Assembly: GCA_947034895.1 (NCBI GenBank) | Contig: OX344764.1 | Span: 69,483,348-69,547,347, forward strand | DNA: 64,000 bases | Reading direction: 5' to 3' | Source of the DNA: Rhytidiadelphus loreus | Lineage: Eukaryota; Streptophyta; Bryopsida; Hypnales; Hylocomiaceae | Part shown: piece after piece, positions 10,970 through 23,385 of the stretch | Layout: every line of letters begins with the position of its first letter | Position numbering within the stretch: position 1 is the stretch's first letter | Made by a program: the position numbers and the translations under genes | The notes under the pieces: generated by a model | Seen by the model: the letters and a program-made list of their open reading frames with translations, nothing else | Databases searched by the model: none | Told to the model about the DNA's origin: nothing

Positions 10970-11300
10970 CATAGAACCTTGGAGTACGTTGACGTGGAAG
11001 CAAGGTATCTTCTCTAAGCACATTCCACGTAAGTTTGATGTGGTAGAAGGTATTTGAGTGGCTTTATGGGCGATGATTCTATGGGCTCTCTAGATTGAAC
11101 ACAATGACGCAATGTTCATCGACATTAGGTGGTGCCGCTTTGGGTGGTGCCCAACCAAGCTCATGCAATGCATCTAGATGGAGACCATTGACTATAGGCA
11201 TGTGGAGTAGAATGCAATTGGGAGGCTTCAACTTAGACCTCTCGGCCATCGTTTCTACAAAGGTGGATGAAGAACGGTGTGTTTGCTTTGATGATTGACA
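10970..11300 (+). pseudogene. LINE reverse-transcriptase C-terminal (zinc-binding region) remnant
   Basis: One plus-strand frame reads TWKQGIFSKHIPRKFDVVEGI, then VALWAMILWAL*IEHNDAMF, then a run with further Trp-position stops to about 11300. The pattern 'G..LW.I.WALWIERND..F' with spaced Trp codons is typical of the C-terminal zinc-binding (zf-RVT) region of plant non-LTR retrotransposon proteins. Four internal stops (TGA, TAG, TAG, TAG) fall where Trp is expected. Only about 110 codons survive; no RT core is nearby. Confidence 0.45.
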
Positions 11301-11396
11301 GGGCTTCTTAGTGGGAGCTCTCTAGGCCTTATTCCCCTTTTTTACTTTCAACCGCCTTAAGCTAGGCTTTGCCTAGCTAGATGGTCCCTGCCTAGG

Positions 11397-11580
11397 GGCG
11401 GGGTGGATTGCCCCCCTTGCTCAGCCTTGCGGGCAAACCTTGGAATTATTTATTTTCCACACATGAAATTTTTTTGCAAATTTTTAATTCATTTTTGCGA
11501 TCAGAGACCCCAAATTAATTTAGAGAGATCAAGAGTATACCCTAGAACGGCCCAAAATACGGGACTTTTATTAGTTTCTT
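11397..11580. mobile_element. Family E MITE, truncated (E1)
   Basis: Starts GGGGTGGATTGCCCCCCTTG and shares the interior 'gggcaaacc.tggaatt.tttattt' and 'ATCAGAGACCCCAAATTAATT' with E2 (12421) and E3 (52465). The right terminal repeat is missing. Confidence 0.5.
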
Positions 11581-11999
11581 TGTTGTTTGTCACTTGCCAA
11601 CCCCAAGTCATTTGCAGTTTGGGTCTTGTTACTCATTTTTTTTCTCTTGCAGTGTAGGTACCTTTACTTGTGTAAATTAAAAAATAAATAAAAATTCAAA
11701 CGATTGCTCAGAATTCAGTCCCCGTGGGAAGCCCCCCAAATAGACAGGTGTGCAACCAAAAATTAAAACCACTGACAGGTGGAGGGGAGGGGGGGGGGGC
11801 TTGAGATCACCCTGGAATAATAAGCTCAAATGAAAACCAAAGGAATGAAGAGGAAAAGGAATATGCTTCTACTGAATACAGCCAAACAGGCACTGCCAAA
11901 TAAAATCAATTTAAACTTGGAAAAAAAGACCCCAAAAACTGACCTGAATTTTTTTTAATTTTTTAATTTAAAAAAACAAACTCTATCTCAATAAACAAA

Positions 12000-12300
12000 A
12001 TAATAAGAATAATTTCCAAGATTCGACGGCTTCAGTTGGGACTTCAGTTGCCTTGCAAGTAGCGAACCGAGACTGGATGGGAGACTTGAGGAGAGAACAT
12101 TCTGTAAGATCGTCTCCGGTCTACCCACACTATTTGTAACTTACTGTAAAAGAATAAGATAACCGAAACTGTACCTCCCCCGTAAAAATCGGAACTGGCA
12201 ACGGGAATTGGGGAACCTTCCGGAAGCTTCCATCCGGCCAACACGGGAATCCGGGGGGGATGTAGAACTAGAACTAGACTAGCTCTCTATTGATTCCTTT
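12000..12300. other. Small GC-richer island, no gene assigned
   Basis: Composition rises locally and a 66-codon minus-strand frame exists (12044-12244), but it matches no family I know and has no splice or repeat context. It is left unassigned. Confidence 0.3.
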
Positions 12301-12420
12301 TTCTTTTTCTTTTTAAATTCTTTTTTTGTTCTGACTGAATGGTTAAAAAATTCAATCAACGGACATTATTACTAGTGTGAATAACTTACTAGTTTGACTA
12401 ACTTAGTCACTGGCTGACCA

Positions 12421-12644
12421 GGGTGAATTGACCCCCTCATTGCCCCTCCAGGGCAAACCCTGGAATTTTTTATTTGCAAGGCTTAATTTTTTTTAATTTT
12501 TTTTTGAAATTCTGAATTCATATTTGCAATCAGAGGCCCCAAATTACTTCATGGAGATGCAAGAATTACCAAAAAATTGGCACAACATAGGGGGCTTTTT
12601 TTCAAACCTAAGTTGACTGGGGCAATGAGGGGGTCAATTCTCCC
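12421..12644. mobile_element. Family E MITE (E2), 224 bp
   Basis: Inverted ends GGGTGAATTGACCCCCTCAT and complement (GAGGGGGTCAATTCTCCC). The interior is the reverse complement of E3. The target duplication is not clear here. AT-rich, non-coding. Confidence 0.65.
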
Positions 12645-12688
12645 TACACTCCAATGAGGGGTCCGTGGAGGGTGGAGTAAGCTTAAGG

Positions 12689-13020
12689 TAGGAGGTCCAT
12701 GAATTGCCCATGTAAGTTAAGAGCTGAAACTGAATCTTGGGGTCTTGAAATTGATTTTTCAGTGAATTTTTATGGAAAGACAAGTGGAGTTGGCATCTAA
12801 CCCAAGTCGTTTCATATTTTTTGGAGCTTTGTGGAATTAGTTATGAAATTTTGAAGTTGAAAATGGCATAGGGCTCTATAGAAGCGTTCACCTCTTGAAA
12901 TGTACACTGCTTGTACATTGATGAAGGCTATGAAAAATCAACGTGTACAAATAGTGTCAACATTTGAATAGGTGGGTGATTTTAGAGCTTTGTGTGCTTT
13001 TAGAACCTCCTACCTTACTT
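12689..13020. mobile_element. Family F foldback element (F1)
   Basis: The ends pair: AAGGTAGGAGGTCCA at 12689 and its complement ...ACCTCCTACCTT at about 13018. The interior block 'ggcatctaacccaagtcgtttcat' through 'ttgtacattga' is shared with F2 (23.5 kb), F3 (51.9 kb) and F4 (53.4 kb). Non-coding. Confidence 0.6.
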
Positions 13021-13073
13021 CGATTTTAACCACGAATAGACAAGCGCTATCATTAAAGTAGTCTGCCAATAAA

Positions 13074-13330
13074 AGGTAAGGTGGGTAGCATGCTCCCCAA
13101 ACCACCACTTCTACTATTATTAGACTAGTAAATTTTTCATTGATTTTCTTGTTGGCACTTGAAAGGAGGTTCCAACGTACAAAAGGAGGCGACGTTTGGA
13201 TATTGTATGCAAAAGTTAGGAAGGAATTGAAAGTTTGGTTCTAAGGTAGTTTGGTCCACCTTTCTCACATGGGCTTTTGTGGACACGATGATTTTTTAGC
13301 TTATTTTCCAGAGAAAGAAAATAAAGGACA
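13074..13330. mobile_element. Family G MITE, inverted copy (G4)
   Basis: AAGGTGGGTAGCATGCTCCCCAAACCACC at the left end, then interior words (catttgatattgtatgcaaaagttaggaaggaa) that are the reverse complement of G1 (22177-22460). The right end is degraded. Confidence 0.5.
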
Positions 13331-14011
13331 GCATGTAACATACAAGTCTTTTTATAATTTTCCAAGCAGTATTGAATTAGTTATGATTTTCAAAGTGATG
13401 TTGGTCTTGAACACCTATTCCTAAAAATAGGTCTAGCAAAATGCATACACATGTGGCTTGTAAAGAGAGATAGAGAAACCCAAGAAGAAGCATCGAGACT
13501 TGTAATAAATAACAGGCAAGGGTCCTAAATGTGCCCTTTCTTTTCTAAATTTGTTCCATATTTGTGTCAATTTAATTTTAGAAATTCTACATCCTCCATT
13601 GAAAGGTAGTTGGCTAGCCTACTTTGATTTTAAATACTCATATCCACTTGTCACTATTTCCGAAAACGGACCAAAGTACATGTTAAACCAATCCATATTT
13701 GAAACCTACAACATTTTCTAACAGACTTTACTATGCCCCTAATTTATCCTCAATCCTTTAAATGTTTGTTAGGATTACCTCAAATTTGTTTAATACCTTA
13801 TTATAGGATCCATTTTAAAAAGATGGGCACTTTTACAACAAACTATTATAGTTCAATTGATTTGAATAGTTCAATTCCCACAACAAGTAACAAGTTTCTC
13901 TTGTTTTGTGGCATGTCAAACTTTACTCCACTCATCACATCTAAGTCAGATGCCATGTCATTTCTTGGACTTATTTTTATTGCATAAGTTGTCTATCGAA
14001 TTATATGTTGT

Positions 14012-14862
14012 TTAAATTCCTAAAGTTCCAAAGTCCCCTTGAGAGACTCATGGGATTTGGGATAGGCTCGTGTGACCTCACTTTTTGACATGATTTTTTG
14101 AAACTTTTTTTTATAGATAGGAAATCACATTGTCTTTTGGGGAATATAATTTTATATCAATTGGTACCTAGGAGCAAAATTTATGCCACCTTAAATCCAA
14201 AAAACATATCATCAAACAACACACAAAAATCACAAAAAATTAGTTTTTTTTATTTTTTATTTTTTTTCAAAGATTATATATTGTTTACATATAAAGCTTT
14301 TATTCATTCCATTTGGATTAGTGATGTGAAAGTCATGGAAATTTTTGTTTTATACATTGTAATTGCATCATGATCACAAAATAACTTAAAGGATTCATTT
14401 TTTAACTCAATTTTTGCAATTTTTCAAAACAAAGTTTCACATAGTTGACTTTGCTTGCTAGAACAATCTCACTGTTGGGATTAGTGTATTTCAATTCCAT
14501 CTGATAACTACTAATGATTTAATTGGTTTCTCCTTCTATCTCATGCCTATTTCTATTTAACAATTTTCTTAAGAACATAAAAAATTAGGAATTCAAAATC
14601 AATGGTGCAAAAATTTTAAGTTAAGAAGATTCTAAGCTAAAAAATCTAGTCAAGCATGGTGCAAAAAAAAATTGTTTTTTCACTTTAAATGCAAATATCT
14701 TACAATCTATGTGTCAAAGTTTTTTGAAATTTCTTTCACACATTTTCTAGTGCAAGATCATGTAGTTAAATAGGGACGGGGGGGGGGATTTGCCTTTGCA
14801 ATAAAAATGGCAATTTCAATTGTTTTTCAATGAAAAGAAGGCTTTACAATTTTAGGGATTAA
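14012..14862. mobile_element. TTAA element, subfamily A (A4)
   Basis: Starts TTAAATTCCTAAAGTTCC, ends ACAATTTTAGGGATTAA. The interior runs parallel to A1/A3 (GGGATTTGGGATAGG.TC; TTTTTTGAAACTTTTTTT; GTGCAATTC-type stretches). 851 bp, no open frame of note. Non-autonomous. Confidence 0.65.
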
Positions 14863-16624
14863 CTAAAGATTTTGGATATGACCAAAAGAATTCCTTTGTT
14901 TTTTTTCTATTGCAATTAATTTGGGATGGCTAAATTTTTATTTTTTTAGGTAAGGTTTTATTTAACTTCTATTGTTCATTGTAAACATGTATTATGATTG
15001 ATTTTAAGATCTTTTGTCACTTGACATTGAAACGCATAGCATTGGTTGTCCTCTCACTAAATCATTCTTCTATTGCATGGTGATGTAATTCCCCCAAACA
15101 CCATTTCTATAAATAATTCACCCCATGTTGCTTGGGCATTGTCTTCATTACTTAGCTAATTTAATGCACATTGTTCTTAGGATTTGGCTAAAGGATGCTC
15201 AAACATTTCAAATTAACATCAAGCACACATTGAGGCCTATGCAGTTAATGGCTTATTTGATACTTGATCCCCTACTTCTTTCAAGAATGACCACAATGCA
15301 ACTAAAATTGTCTTCTATTACTATATTTTTCACAAACAAATACACCTTCATATGCATGTGGGTAATAGCAATTGACGCCACATTAAAAAATAATTACAAT
15401 CGCTACTTCAAATTAAAAATACCACAAGCACACATAACATAATACCTTATCTAACTATGTCTACAATCCATAGTAAGCTTCCGTCATATACACATGCTAA
15501 TTGAACAACCAAATTCCTTAAACATTAGGAAAAACTACACTTTCTCACAATATTGATAACGCACTATTCCACATGCCTCAATATTATTATGTGAGCATCC
15601 TTCATTAGATTAGCATAAGCATGTGACTATTTCCTTTTGCAAACCTTTTAGCCCTCTTCAAAATTTTCCTCCTACATCCTTGTTTAGAATTCATTAATCT
15701 CTTACCTATACATTTCAAACATTTGCAATCTTTTTTCAATTAGCTCCACATATACACATTCACTCAATTAAGTTTCTATACCTACTTTGCACACTCTGCT
15801 TTTGTTAGTGTCTCATTACTTCCTCCTCCATAATACCAATTTGTCTTCTTTCTTAATTACAACATTCATCAAACTTCAATGCATATTGTAGTAGTTCTAC
15901 AAAACACATGCTATTGCTATATAGGTTTTGCCTTCAAATAAACTAATAAAAATATCTTTTTTTACCTCTAGCTAGATTTTTGCACAAAGGGCTCCCCTAC
16001 TCTCCATTTGTTTCTTCTTGTTCTTTTTTTTTTTCTACTTGTGCCAATACACTTTTTTGGATATTCTTATATTCTCTCTTTGTTCTTTGGATCCACACTA
16101 TCCTCCACATTGTGTGATACATCTTACAATCCTACAAACATGTTTGATTAATAAATAAACATGTACAACGTACATCAAATGTTATGTTTGTTAAATTCTT
16201 CATATTTTTTTATTTTTTTTATCCCCTTAGCCTTGGATGGGTGGTTTTTTGCTCATAGCTTTTGTGGTGTATGTTAAATATGAAATTTGAAATGAAAGTA
16301 CATGTGGTAGTTGCAAACATTGAATAGAATTTCCACTTCTTAATAATTAGTTTGCTATTTTTCAATATCTTCCAATTCAATAGCCATTGGGAAGGAGGTA
16401 GTTCTTCTTTCAATCCTAAAATACAAATTTGAAGGTTGAAATTGGGGTACCTAGACTTCTATTGAAGTTACAGAAGCCATTAAAGATTTTTTTCTAAAAA
16501 TAATAAATTGTCCACCTTCCACATGTGCTCAAAGTGCACTACCTTTGTGCAAGTGCAAAGAATAAAAAAAGAATTCCCCAAAGGTGCAAATGGTTGAGAA
16601 AAGAGCACCTTTGAGTTAAGAAAA

Positions 16625-16664
<40 letters not shown>

Positions 16665-16977
16665 AAAAAAATCAAACATCAAAGTATCCATTTTCTTGGT
16701 ATTTTCCATTGATCTTTTTTGTGCATTATTTTTAGAGATAATTTTTTCTAGGCTTGAAATTTTACAAAAATACTATTTAGAATGCTTTACAAATTATTCA
16801 TATTTTATTTCATTTAAAGAAAGTTAATTTTGAAAGTCACAATATTCATTAAAATGAATTGTTTTAAGACAAAAATGATAAGTGTTTCTCACAACAATCC
16901 ATTTACATTGTGCTTACTAATTTGTCCATCACTTTCATTTACAATAAAGTGACATGGTTCATTACAAGATGTTCTAG
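14863..16977. other. AT-rich intergenic stretch
   Basis: No gene, transposase motif or terminal repeats recognised. It contains a poly-T run of about 32 bp near 16628-16659. A 105-codon frame at 15125-15442 has no recognisable family. Confidence 0.4.
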
Positions 16978-17199
16978 TTAACCTTTAAGCGCTCCGACGT
17001 CCATATTGTGGACGACGAACAAAGGGCTTCGAATGTTTTGTCCAACTAACTTTTCATTCATCTAATGTAACACTTGAATCTTGAAAAGACAACCTTCCTT
17101 ATCGATCAATTTCATGATTGCGGTAAATGATATTTATGTAGAAAGATATAAGCAAAAAAGTGCCAAAATTAGAAAAAGGATCAAGGCATTAAGGGTTAA
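16978..17199. mobile_element. Short TTAA element, subfamily D (D1), 222 bp
   Basis: Ends TTAACCTTTAAGCGCTCCGA and ...GGCATTAAGGGTTAA. The interior (aacacttgaatcttgaaaagacaaccttcctta) is shared with D2 at 52.2 kb. The TTAA termini place it in the same class as subfamilies A-C. Confidence 0.65.
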
Positions 17200-17733
17200 T
17201 AATTCTATCTCTAATCTATTTGTAGATTTCTACTAATTCTACCCACATATACGAGTCACATTCACCATCAACCAACCCTTTTTTTCCGGCACCATAGGAC
17301 TAGATTGCACCATTTTAAAATAAATATCTTCTTTTTGCCAAATACAAGTAATATTTTTTTACCAGAAACTTCCCATTTTTATTTAAAATATGGATGAAAT
17401 TGCCAAATTTGGATGAAAAAGTGTTTGAATGTGATTGAAAAGTGTTTTTTGGTCCAAAAAATGGATGAATGTAGAAATACAATACTTCACCAAATTTTAA
17501 GTGATCACCATCTTGGCACTTTGTAAAAAAATTTAAAAAAAGGTTACTATCAACTACCAAGATGTGTCTACAATGCTATGAAGGCCAACTTCTCTAATGT
17601 GTTGTGAGAAGGTGAGATGGAAGGCCCTTCATTTAGTGTTCTTCAACAATCTTCGAAGGATATGAGATATTTGAAGCAAGGTGGGAGCTTGACCACTTAA
17701 AGAAAAAACACAGTAGTTGTGTTCATAGTAGAA

Positions 17734-18105
17734 CTTTAGACCTCATTTAAGCATTGTAAATAGTAATTGTGATCATAATAAAACTTTAGATCTCACTTAA
17801 GCATTGTAAATAACATTTTTTTTGGATTGTAGTAAACTAAAGAAATGTGTGGAATCAAGTTAACTTTCACCTTGAAAAATCCTTTTGTGATTTAGAGTCT
17901 CTAATAGAAAATTATCGACAAGTGAAGAGACAACTTATGAAAATATCTTTCCTTACTTCTCCTTAACTTTGTGCATAACTTTTGATAAGAGGCTCCAAAT
18001 CACAAACAGATTTTTGAAGCTGAAATTTAACTTTATTTCACACATTTTACTAGTCAATCAAGTTTTGAAAAAAAATATTTTACTATGCTTAAATGAGGTC
18101 TGAAG
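17734..18105. mobile_element. Inverted-repeat element, 372 bp
   Basis: CTTTAGACCTCATTTAAGCA at 17734 is inverted at 18105 (TGCTTAAATGAGGTCTGAAG). The left arm is followed by a second, direct copy of about 52 bp (17786-17815 region). The target duplication is not convincing, so no superfamily is assigned. Confidence 0.55.
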
Positions 18106-18999
18106 TGAAGCTGTGAAAACAATTAGTGTATTTGACTTGACTATGAGCGGTTGAGCTCTTTCATGTCCTAATTTATGTATCCCACACGGATTGTTGTACA
18201 TCTACCTTCTCCACTTGTATAAACCACTTGCCTTCACTCAAGTCAATCATTTCATGGCTTGTGACGCCCATGTGAGATACACATGGCAAAGTGATTGATT
18301 GATTTCTATATTAAATCAGTTGATATTTAAAATCTAATAAATCAAAAATTGAATGTCCAACCTACTTTTCTTCCTTATAATAATTTCTTGACCAACATGC
18401 CGACGGTAGTCATTATTGCAGTCGGTCACAAAAGGAAAAAATTTCATTGAGAATTTTTTTTGAGAAATGCCCCCTTGGCATGATGACTTCAAGAAGGCAT
18501 TTCATTGGATCTCAAAATTCACACAATCAAATTCTTTGGGATTTACTAACTTGATAATAATTAACAACATCCTATAGTCAAACCTTCGAAAATTCAACTC
18601 CAAGAAACATTTTTTTGTTGATATTTAGAAATAGCAATTTAAAGGTAGTTTTGGAGGGAGAACCCCCTTGGGTCTTTGGGGGTCAAGTTGAAATTTTTGA
18701 ATTGAGTTTCTTAATGCAAAAGGAATACCAACATTACCAACATCATAATTTCTTTAAGCCCAACATTCAGTAACACCAAAACTCTTAAATATAATGCAAA
18801 CTCCTACAAGAATGGCATTAGAACCATTTGAGGAGGCAGATTATGACAAAACCAAAGAAAAGCATGTCCAAGAGAATTCAAGCCCTACGAAATACTTTCC
18901 AAGGAGAACTATCAAACATCCAAAATGTATTTGTTTCTTCAGTACATAAGAAAAGCCAAAAACATAACACACCAACATACACTGCATAATCTGTACAAC
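18106..18999. other. AT-rich intergenic stretch
   Basis: No gene or element boundaries recognised. Confidence 0.35.
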
Positions 19000-20600
19000 T
19001 CTACAACAAACTCTATCCGTTCCTTGCAACAAATGTACGAAAGACTTTGTAACTTATTTCATAAGATAACTTCGCTGGTGCTTTCATAAGAAACTACTCG
19101 AACTTCCTCACTAATTATCTGGTAATTGTGTTAATGCAATGCCACCTCCCTTTGGTGCAGACCCAATAGAAAGGATTAATACAATGAGTTCAATCAAGAG
19201 GCCATCACTGCCAGAGAAACCTCCCTTAGAATCCAATCATTTCAAGACAACCAAAGGTAAGTCAATGAATAAACAATCTTCTAAAATGATCGGTAAATGA
19301 AGAAGCTCCTCAAGGTTTCACGAAACGCAATTTGAAGTTGAATTTAAAATACAGCCTTGAAACTAATACATGGTCACAGCAGCGAGCAGCTAGTTTGCAG
19401 AGGATGGCTGCACAGAAAAATAAGAAAGACCTAAATTCAGCTCAGAGAGAACTTCAACAGTAAGAACGGATAGCTTTCAACGTGCTATTCTCGGTAAATA
19501 AGAGCACTTGTGAACTGTAAGTTGCAGCATAACATCCGCACCACAAACCGAAATGGACAAAGCATGAAGAATCCACATAAACGCATACAGCTGCTGCCAC
19601 GAGGACATCAAAATGATCGAGAACTAGATGGCGTCAAGTCGTAGTGACAGACACTTCCGTAGTTCACCATCTGCAGTGGACCTGTAACCAAGCCTCGGAA
19701 TAAATCTCAGAGGAAAATCAACATTGCAATCAAAGTGCAGGCCTCGACGAATGCAGAATGCAACAATCAGATTCGTACGAAACGAAATCCTAACCTGACA
19801 ACGAATCATCGACGTGTGCCAGTGCGAACACACGATTAGGGTTTCGGGTGCAGCGACTCGAAATTGCTGACGTACAGCGTGTGCCAGCATTCCCCTGAGC
19901 GTTCGTTAATGCCAATTGCAACAGGCCCTGCATGGGTGCGGTGTGCATCTGTTGTACACTCAAATTTGACAAAGTTTGAAAAGGAACTAAATTTTTTTTA
20001 ACTGAATGGCGTCCTTCGGTAGAGCCGAAACGAATTACCGTACCTGGAATGCGGCACTATTCCTTTGACCTCCCGGCCAGGAATGCCAGCCAGAATGATG
20101 TCAAGCACGCGTCGCCGCGGTACGTAGCTCCCAAGTCCCCACACTCCCAACGACACAAAATTAGGGTACGGGAAGAAACCACCCAATTCCTGCAAGCGCC
20201 ACACGCACAGTCCCCACCCACAAGCCGGTGCCCTGTTTAGTAACTCTCAACTATTGCACAATCACTGCCCTTGTCTCGCGCTCCTGTTCACTGCAATCAC
20301 ATGGACGAAACCTGATCAAAATGAGACACCCTGTGCAGAATTTGTGCAAACAATCCAAATAAAACAACAAGTGCCCTAAAAACAGCAGCCCCAGAGATGG
20401 AGTGTGACACGTGAAGAGCATCGTCGGTCGAAGGGCTGGACCGCTGGACTCTGGGCTCTGAAGGGGCGGCCGCGCGGCACTCGGCGGCCTCTTGACGCGG
20501 ACGGGCGGTAAGGTAATGGCTACGTAGGGCCAGCGGCTTTCTCTTTCTAGGGCTTCCCTTGTTTCTAGGGTTTAAGGGACCTTTCTTTTCGGAGCAGACA
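19000..20600 (-). other. Candidate minus-strand transcription unit (5' region; coding status unclear)
   Basis: GC-richer and less repetitive than its surroundings. Reading the minus strand from 20590 there is AAACCCTAGAAACAAGGG and a second CCCTAG nearby, the telo-box motif common in plant 5' leaders. A good donor follows at about 20045 (CATTCCAG|GTACGG), ending a frame that starts at 20204 (MWRLQELGGFFPYP...). Further down the minus strand lie pyrimidine-rich stretches and more 'AAACCCTAA' (about 19835). No known protein family was recognised in any frame, and no downstream coding exons were found, so it could be a non-coding transcript, a gene remnant, or a 5' region whose exons I could not read. 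Confidence 0.3.
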
Positions 20601-21386
20601 ACTCAAAGTTGGTTGTTTTTAGGGGGGTGGGTTGTTTTTTAATTTTACTCTTTAATTTTGTTTTTGTTTTTGTTTTTTCCCGGGTACAGTACCAGTCTTT
20701 CAAGGAGACTGAGTTGACTTACTTGTGTCCATCAATTGGTGCATTGGGAAAATTAGTTGTTGTTGGACTAATATAAAGTTGTCAATTCACTTTCAATTGA
20801 TGGATGGATGGTCCGCAGGAATTAACGTACATACTTCCGGCAATCCTTGACGGAAAGTTGAAAATGAAAGTTTGATGGAATGATTCAATTTACCTGCGGT
20901 GGATTTGAGATGGGAGCAAGCAATGGTTGGGGTGCCACAAGCCCATGTGATTGATGGGGTTTAATTGGTTTAGGGGGGGGAGGGACGACGCAATGATCAG
21001 TTTATGGACGGACACCGGACTTGGGGGCCCGGGATGGCAATGGTAAATTTCCGGCCTCTGACTATTCTGTGTTTGTTGAAATGAAAGATCATTGTTGTGC
21101 ATGTTGCGATAGAAAATTAGTATGCCTTTTGCCGTTCCCACAATTAGTATGTAATAAAATAAAAGTAAAAAGTTATTTTTTTATTTTTTTATTCTTTTAT
21201 TCATAGAAATTTTGAAATTCAATATCTTTTCTGTCATGAGTTCAAATGTTTGAACGTCAGAAAGTAAAGTTTGTGCACCCCTTGTCGCAAAGAGATTTCT
21301 AATGGTGTTGAGAACATGACCGAGGGACACATGGTCCAAGAGATCTCACCACAACAAACAAAACAAAATAAGACAAAACAAATAGC
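20601..21386. other. Intergenic, no feature recognised
   Basis: Mixed composition, short homopolymers (T runs at 20640-20680 and 21175-21195). No coding or repeat structure recognised. Confidence 0.35.
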
Positions 21387-21700
21387 TTAACCCCTAAAGG
21401 ACCAAACACCGGGATTTTTTGGCAACATAGCAATTTTGGGTAGCTCACTACAAACTATTTTTTTATTTTTTTTATTTTAAAATTTCACACAATGTGTACC
21501 TAAGAAGTAGCTTTAAAAAACAACAATTTTCATAACTTTTGACTACATGAATTAAAAGTTATTGCATGATATGTAATTTTCAATGAGCGGTAGGCATTTT
21601 CAAATAAAATATTCTATGTATCCAAATTCAATTGTTTCATGTATAATGCACATATTTTTGGGTGCAATCATAGTAGAATTTGGACCACTAGAGAAAAGAC
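21387..21700. mobile_element. TTAA element, subfamily B, partial (B1)
   Basis: Starts TTAACCCCTAAAGGACCAAA and continues 'ttttttggcaacatagcaatttt', shared with B2 (25.07 kb), B4 (33.37 kb) and, more distantly, B3 (49.16 kb). Homology fades after about 21690 and no right end was found. Confidence 0.6.
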
Positions 21701-22176
21701 CCACAAAAGATCCACTATGACCTAGATCTAATATAATTAGCTCTAGATCTTTATAGGCATATTTTTCAAGTCTTTGTACGTAGCTAATGTTTCTACCAAT
21801 GAATAGACGTATTCACATGTTTTTTGTTTTCTATTTGACAACATTACCACTTTAATTGTGTTCATAATCCAAAACATTTCATTCTTGCCTTTATCACTTT
21901 GTGACTATATTGAGACATTTTATTTTAAACTTTTTTCTACATCACAAACAAAGCCTGTTTATATGCTCGTACACTTTGATCCCAATTTTTTCAACATAGA
22001 TGGTGGATCATGACCATTTCTTATACAAGAGATATTCATCACAAGTTCTTCCATTTTGTATGGCGGGATTGTGCACATTTGCCTAGATGTCTTCTAACTA
22101 GTGATCCAAAAAAGAAATTCTCTTGATATTTTTGTTTTGACCATGTCAAAATTGCCTTGGAACCTAAAGACTAAAT

Positions 22177-22460
22177 TAAGGTGTCCCCCCCACCAAATGC
22201 ACCATTGACTCTAAACCACTATCTTCACTTTGTGTACATCTCCAAAATCAATTATAAAATATACAATATTTTTAGAACCAAATTTTGTTCCTTCGTAACT
22301 TTTGCACACAGTATCCAAATATCACGTTCTTTGGTGCGTTCAAACCTCCTTTCAATCTTTCACTTGCCAACAAGAAAATCAATGAAAATTCAACCACCCT
22401 AATAGTAGTAACCAAGGCACAGTACCCAAATAGTGGTGGTTTTGGAGGTACCCACCTTAA
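22177..22460. mobile_element. Family G MITE (G1), 284 bp
   Basis: Inverted ends TTAAGGTGTCCCC (22177) and complement of TTAAGGTGGGTACC (22460). The interior contains 'tatccaaatatcacgttctttggtgcgtt', shared with G2 (54.1 kb) and G3 (59.0 kb). Confidence 0.6.
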
Positions 22461-23253
22461 TAATTTCTCCATGTGAAACATTGCCAATTGCCTTTCTTCT
22501 AGAATTTGAAATGATGATGTGATAATTGTTGCCGGTAAGCCACGCTTTCTCTGCCACGTTTAGGCGATTTTGAGTCAGATCTTCTTTTTCAGTACTATCC
22601 GTCTGCGTTCCCTTACAATACGATAAAGTCGATAGCTTTCATTTAAAAACATGAGGTACATACGTTGCAAAGTTAGACACACACCCGGCATGTGCCGCGG
22701 GAGCATTGCAGATGCTCTTGGATATTGTCCGCCACGAAGGTAAAAAGAAATTCACAAGTTGGATCGATATGCGTTACCATAACTTCCATTCAATGATTGA
22801 GCGAGCGAACATGGAAATTGTGTAAGGGGAGGAGAGTCAATTGTACTAACAAATACTGCAGAGCTTATATCTTGCCTACTGTAGGCTGATGACCCTCTGT
22901 CTGTAACTTAATAAGTTATTTCTTGACTTTAGTTTCCACTTTGCGGCATGTCAAAGCCATAAGATATTTTTTATTTATTTATTTATTTACTCTTTGTTTT
23001 CAAAGTGACAAAGTGTACAACTTTTTATTCTACTGCACAGGCAAGGTACAAATTACCGTATTTACTTTTGTTTTCATTGAGACTCCCATCCTCTGGCAAC
23101 AGCTTAATATACTTAATGCAGTTTATTGGGGAAAAAATTTTAAAAATAAAATAAAAACTGACTTGATTAAGTTTTAGCAGCTTTTGCTAAATTGCAGAAG
23201 TCTGCGAATTTTTTTGACCTTCTATTTTCTCATCTGGCCTCCTTCTGGGCCTC
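22461..23253. other. Intergenic, no feature recognised
   Basis: Part of it (22510-22880) has higher GC but contains no readable protein or RNA gene. Confidence 0.3.
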
Positions 23254-23385
23254 CTTCCATGTGGAGTCGGGGGTCGGTGAAGCCCACTGATCAGCGGTGG
23301 AATGGGAGTTCCAGAAAAGTCGGACTCCCATTCCACCGCTGATTGCAATTCGTGGGCTTCACCGGTCCCCGACTCCACATGGAAG
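23254..23385. repeat. Long near-perfect hairpin, 132 bp
   Basis: Arms CTTCCATGTGGAGTCGGGGG...GGTGGAATGGGAGT and their complement are separated by a loop of about 14 bp (TCCAGAAAAGTCGG). Only a few mismatches and a short insertion separate the arms. GC-rich relative to its surroundings. It could be a small foldback transposon or a hairpin-RNA source. Confidence 0.7.
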
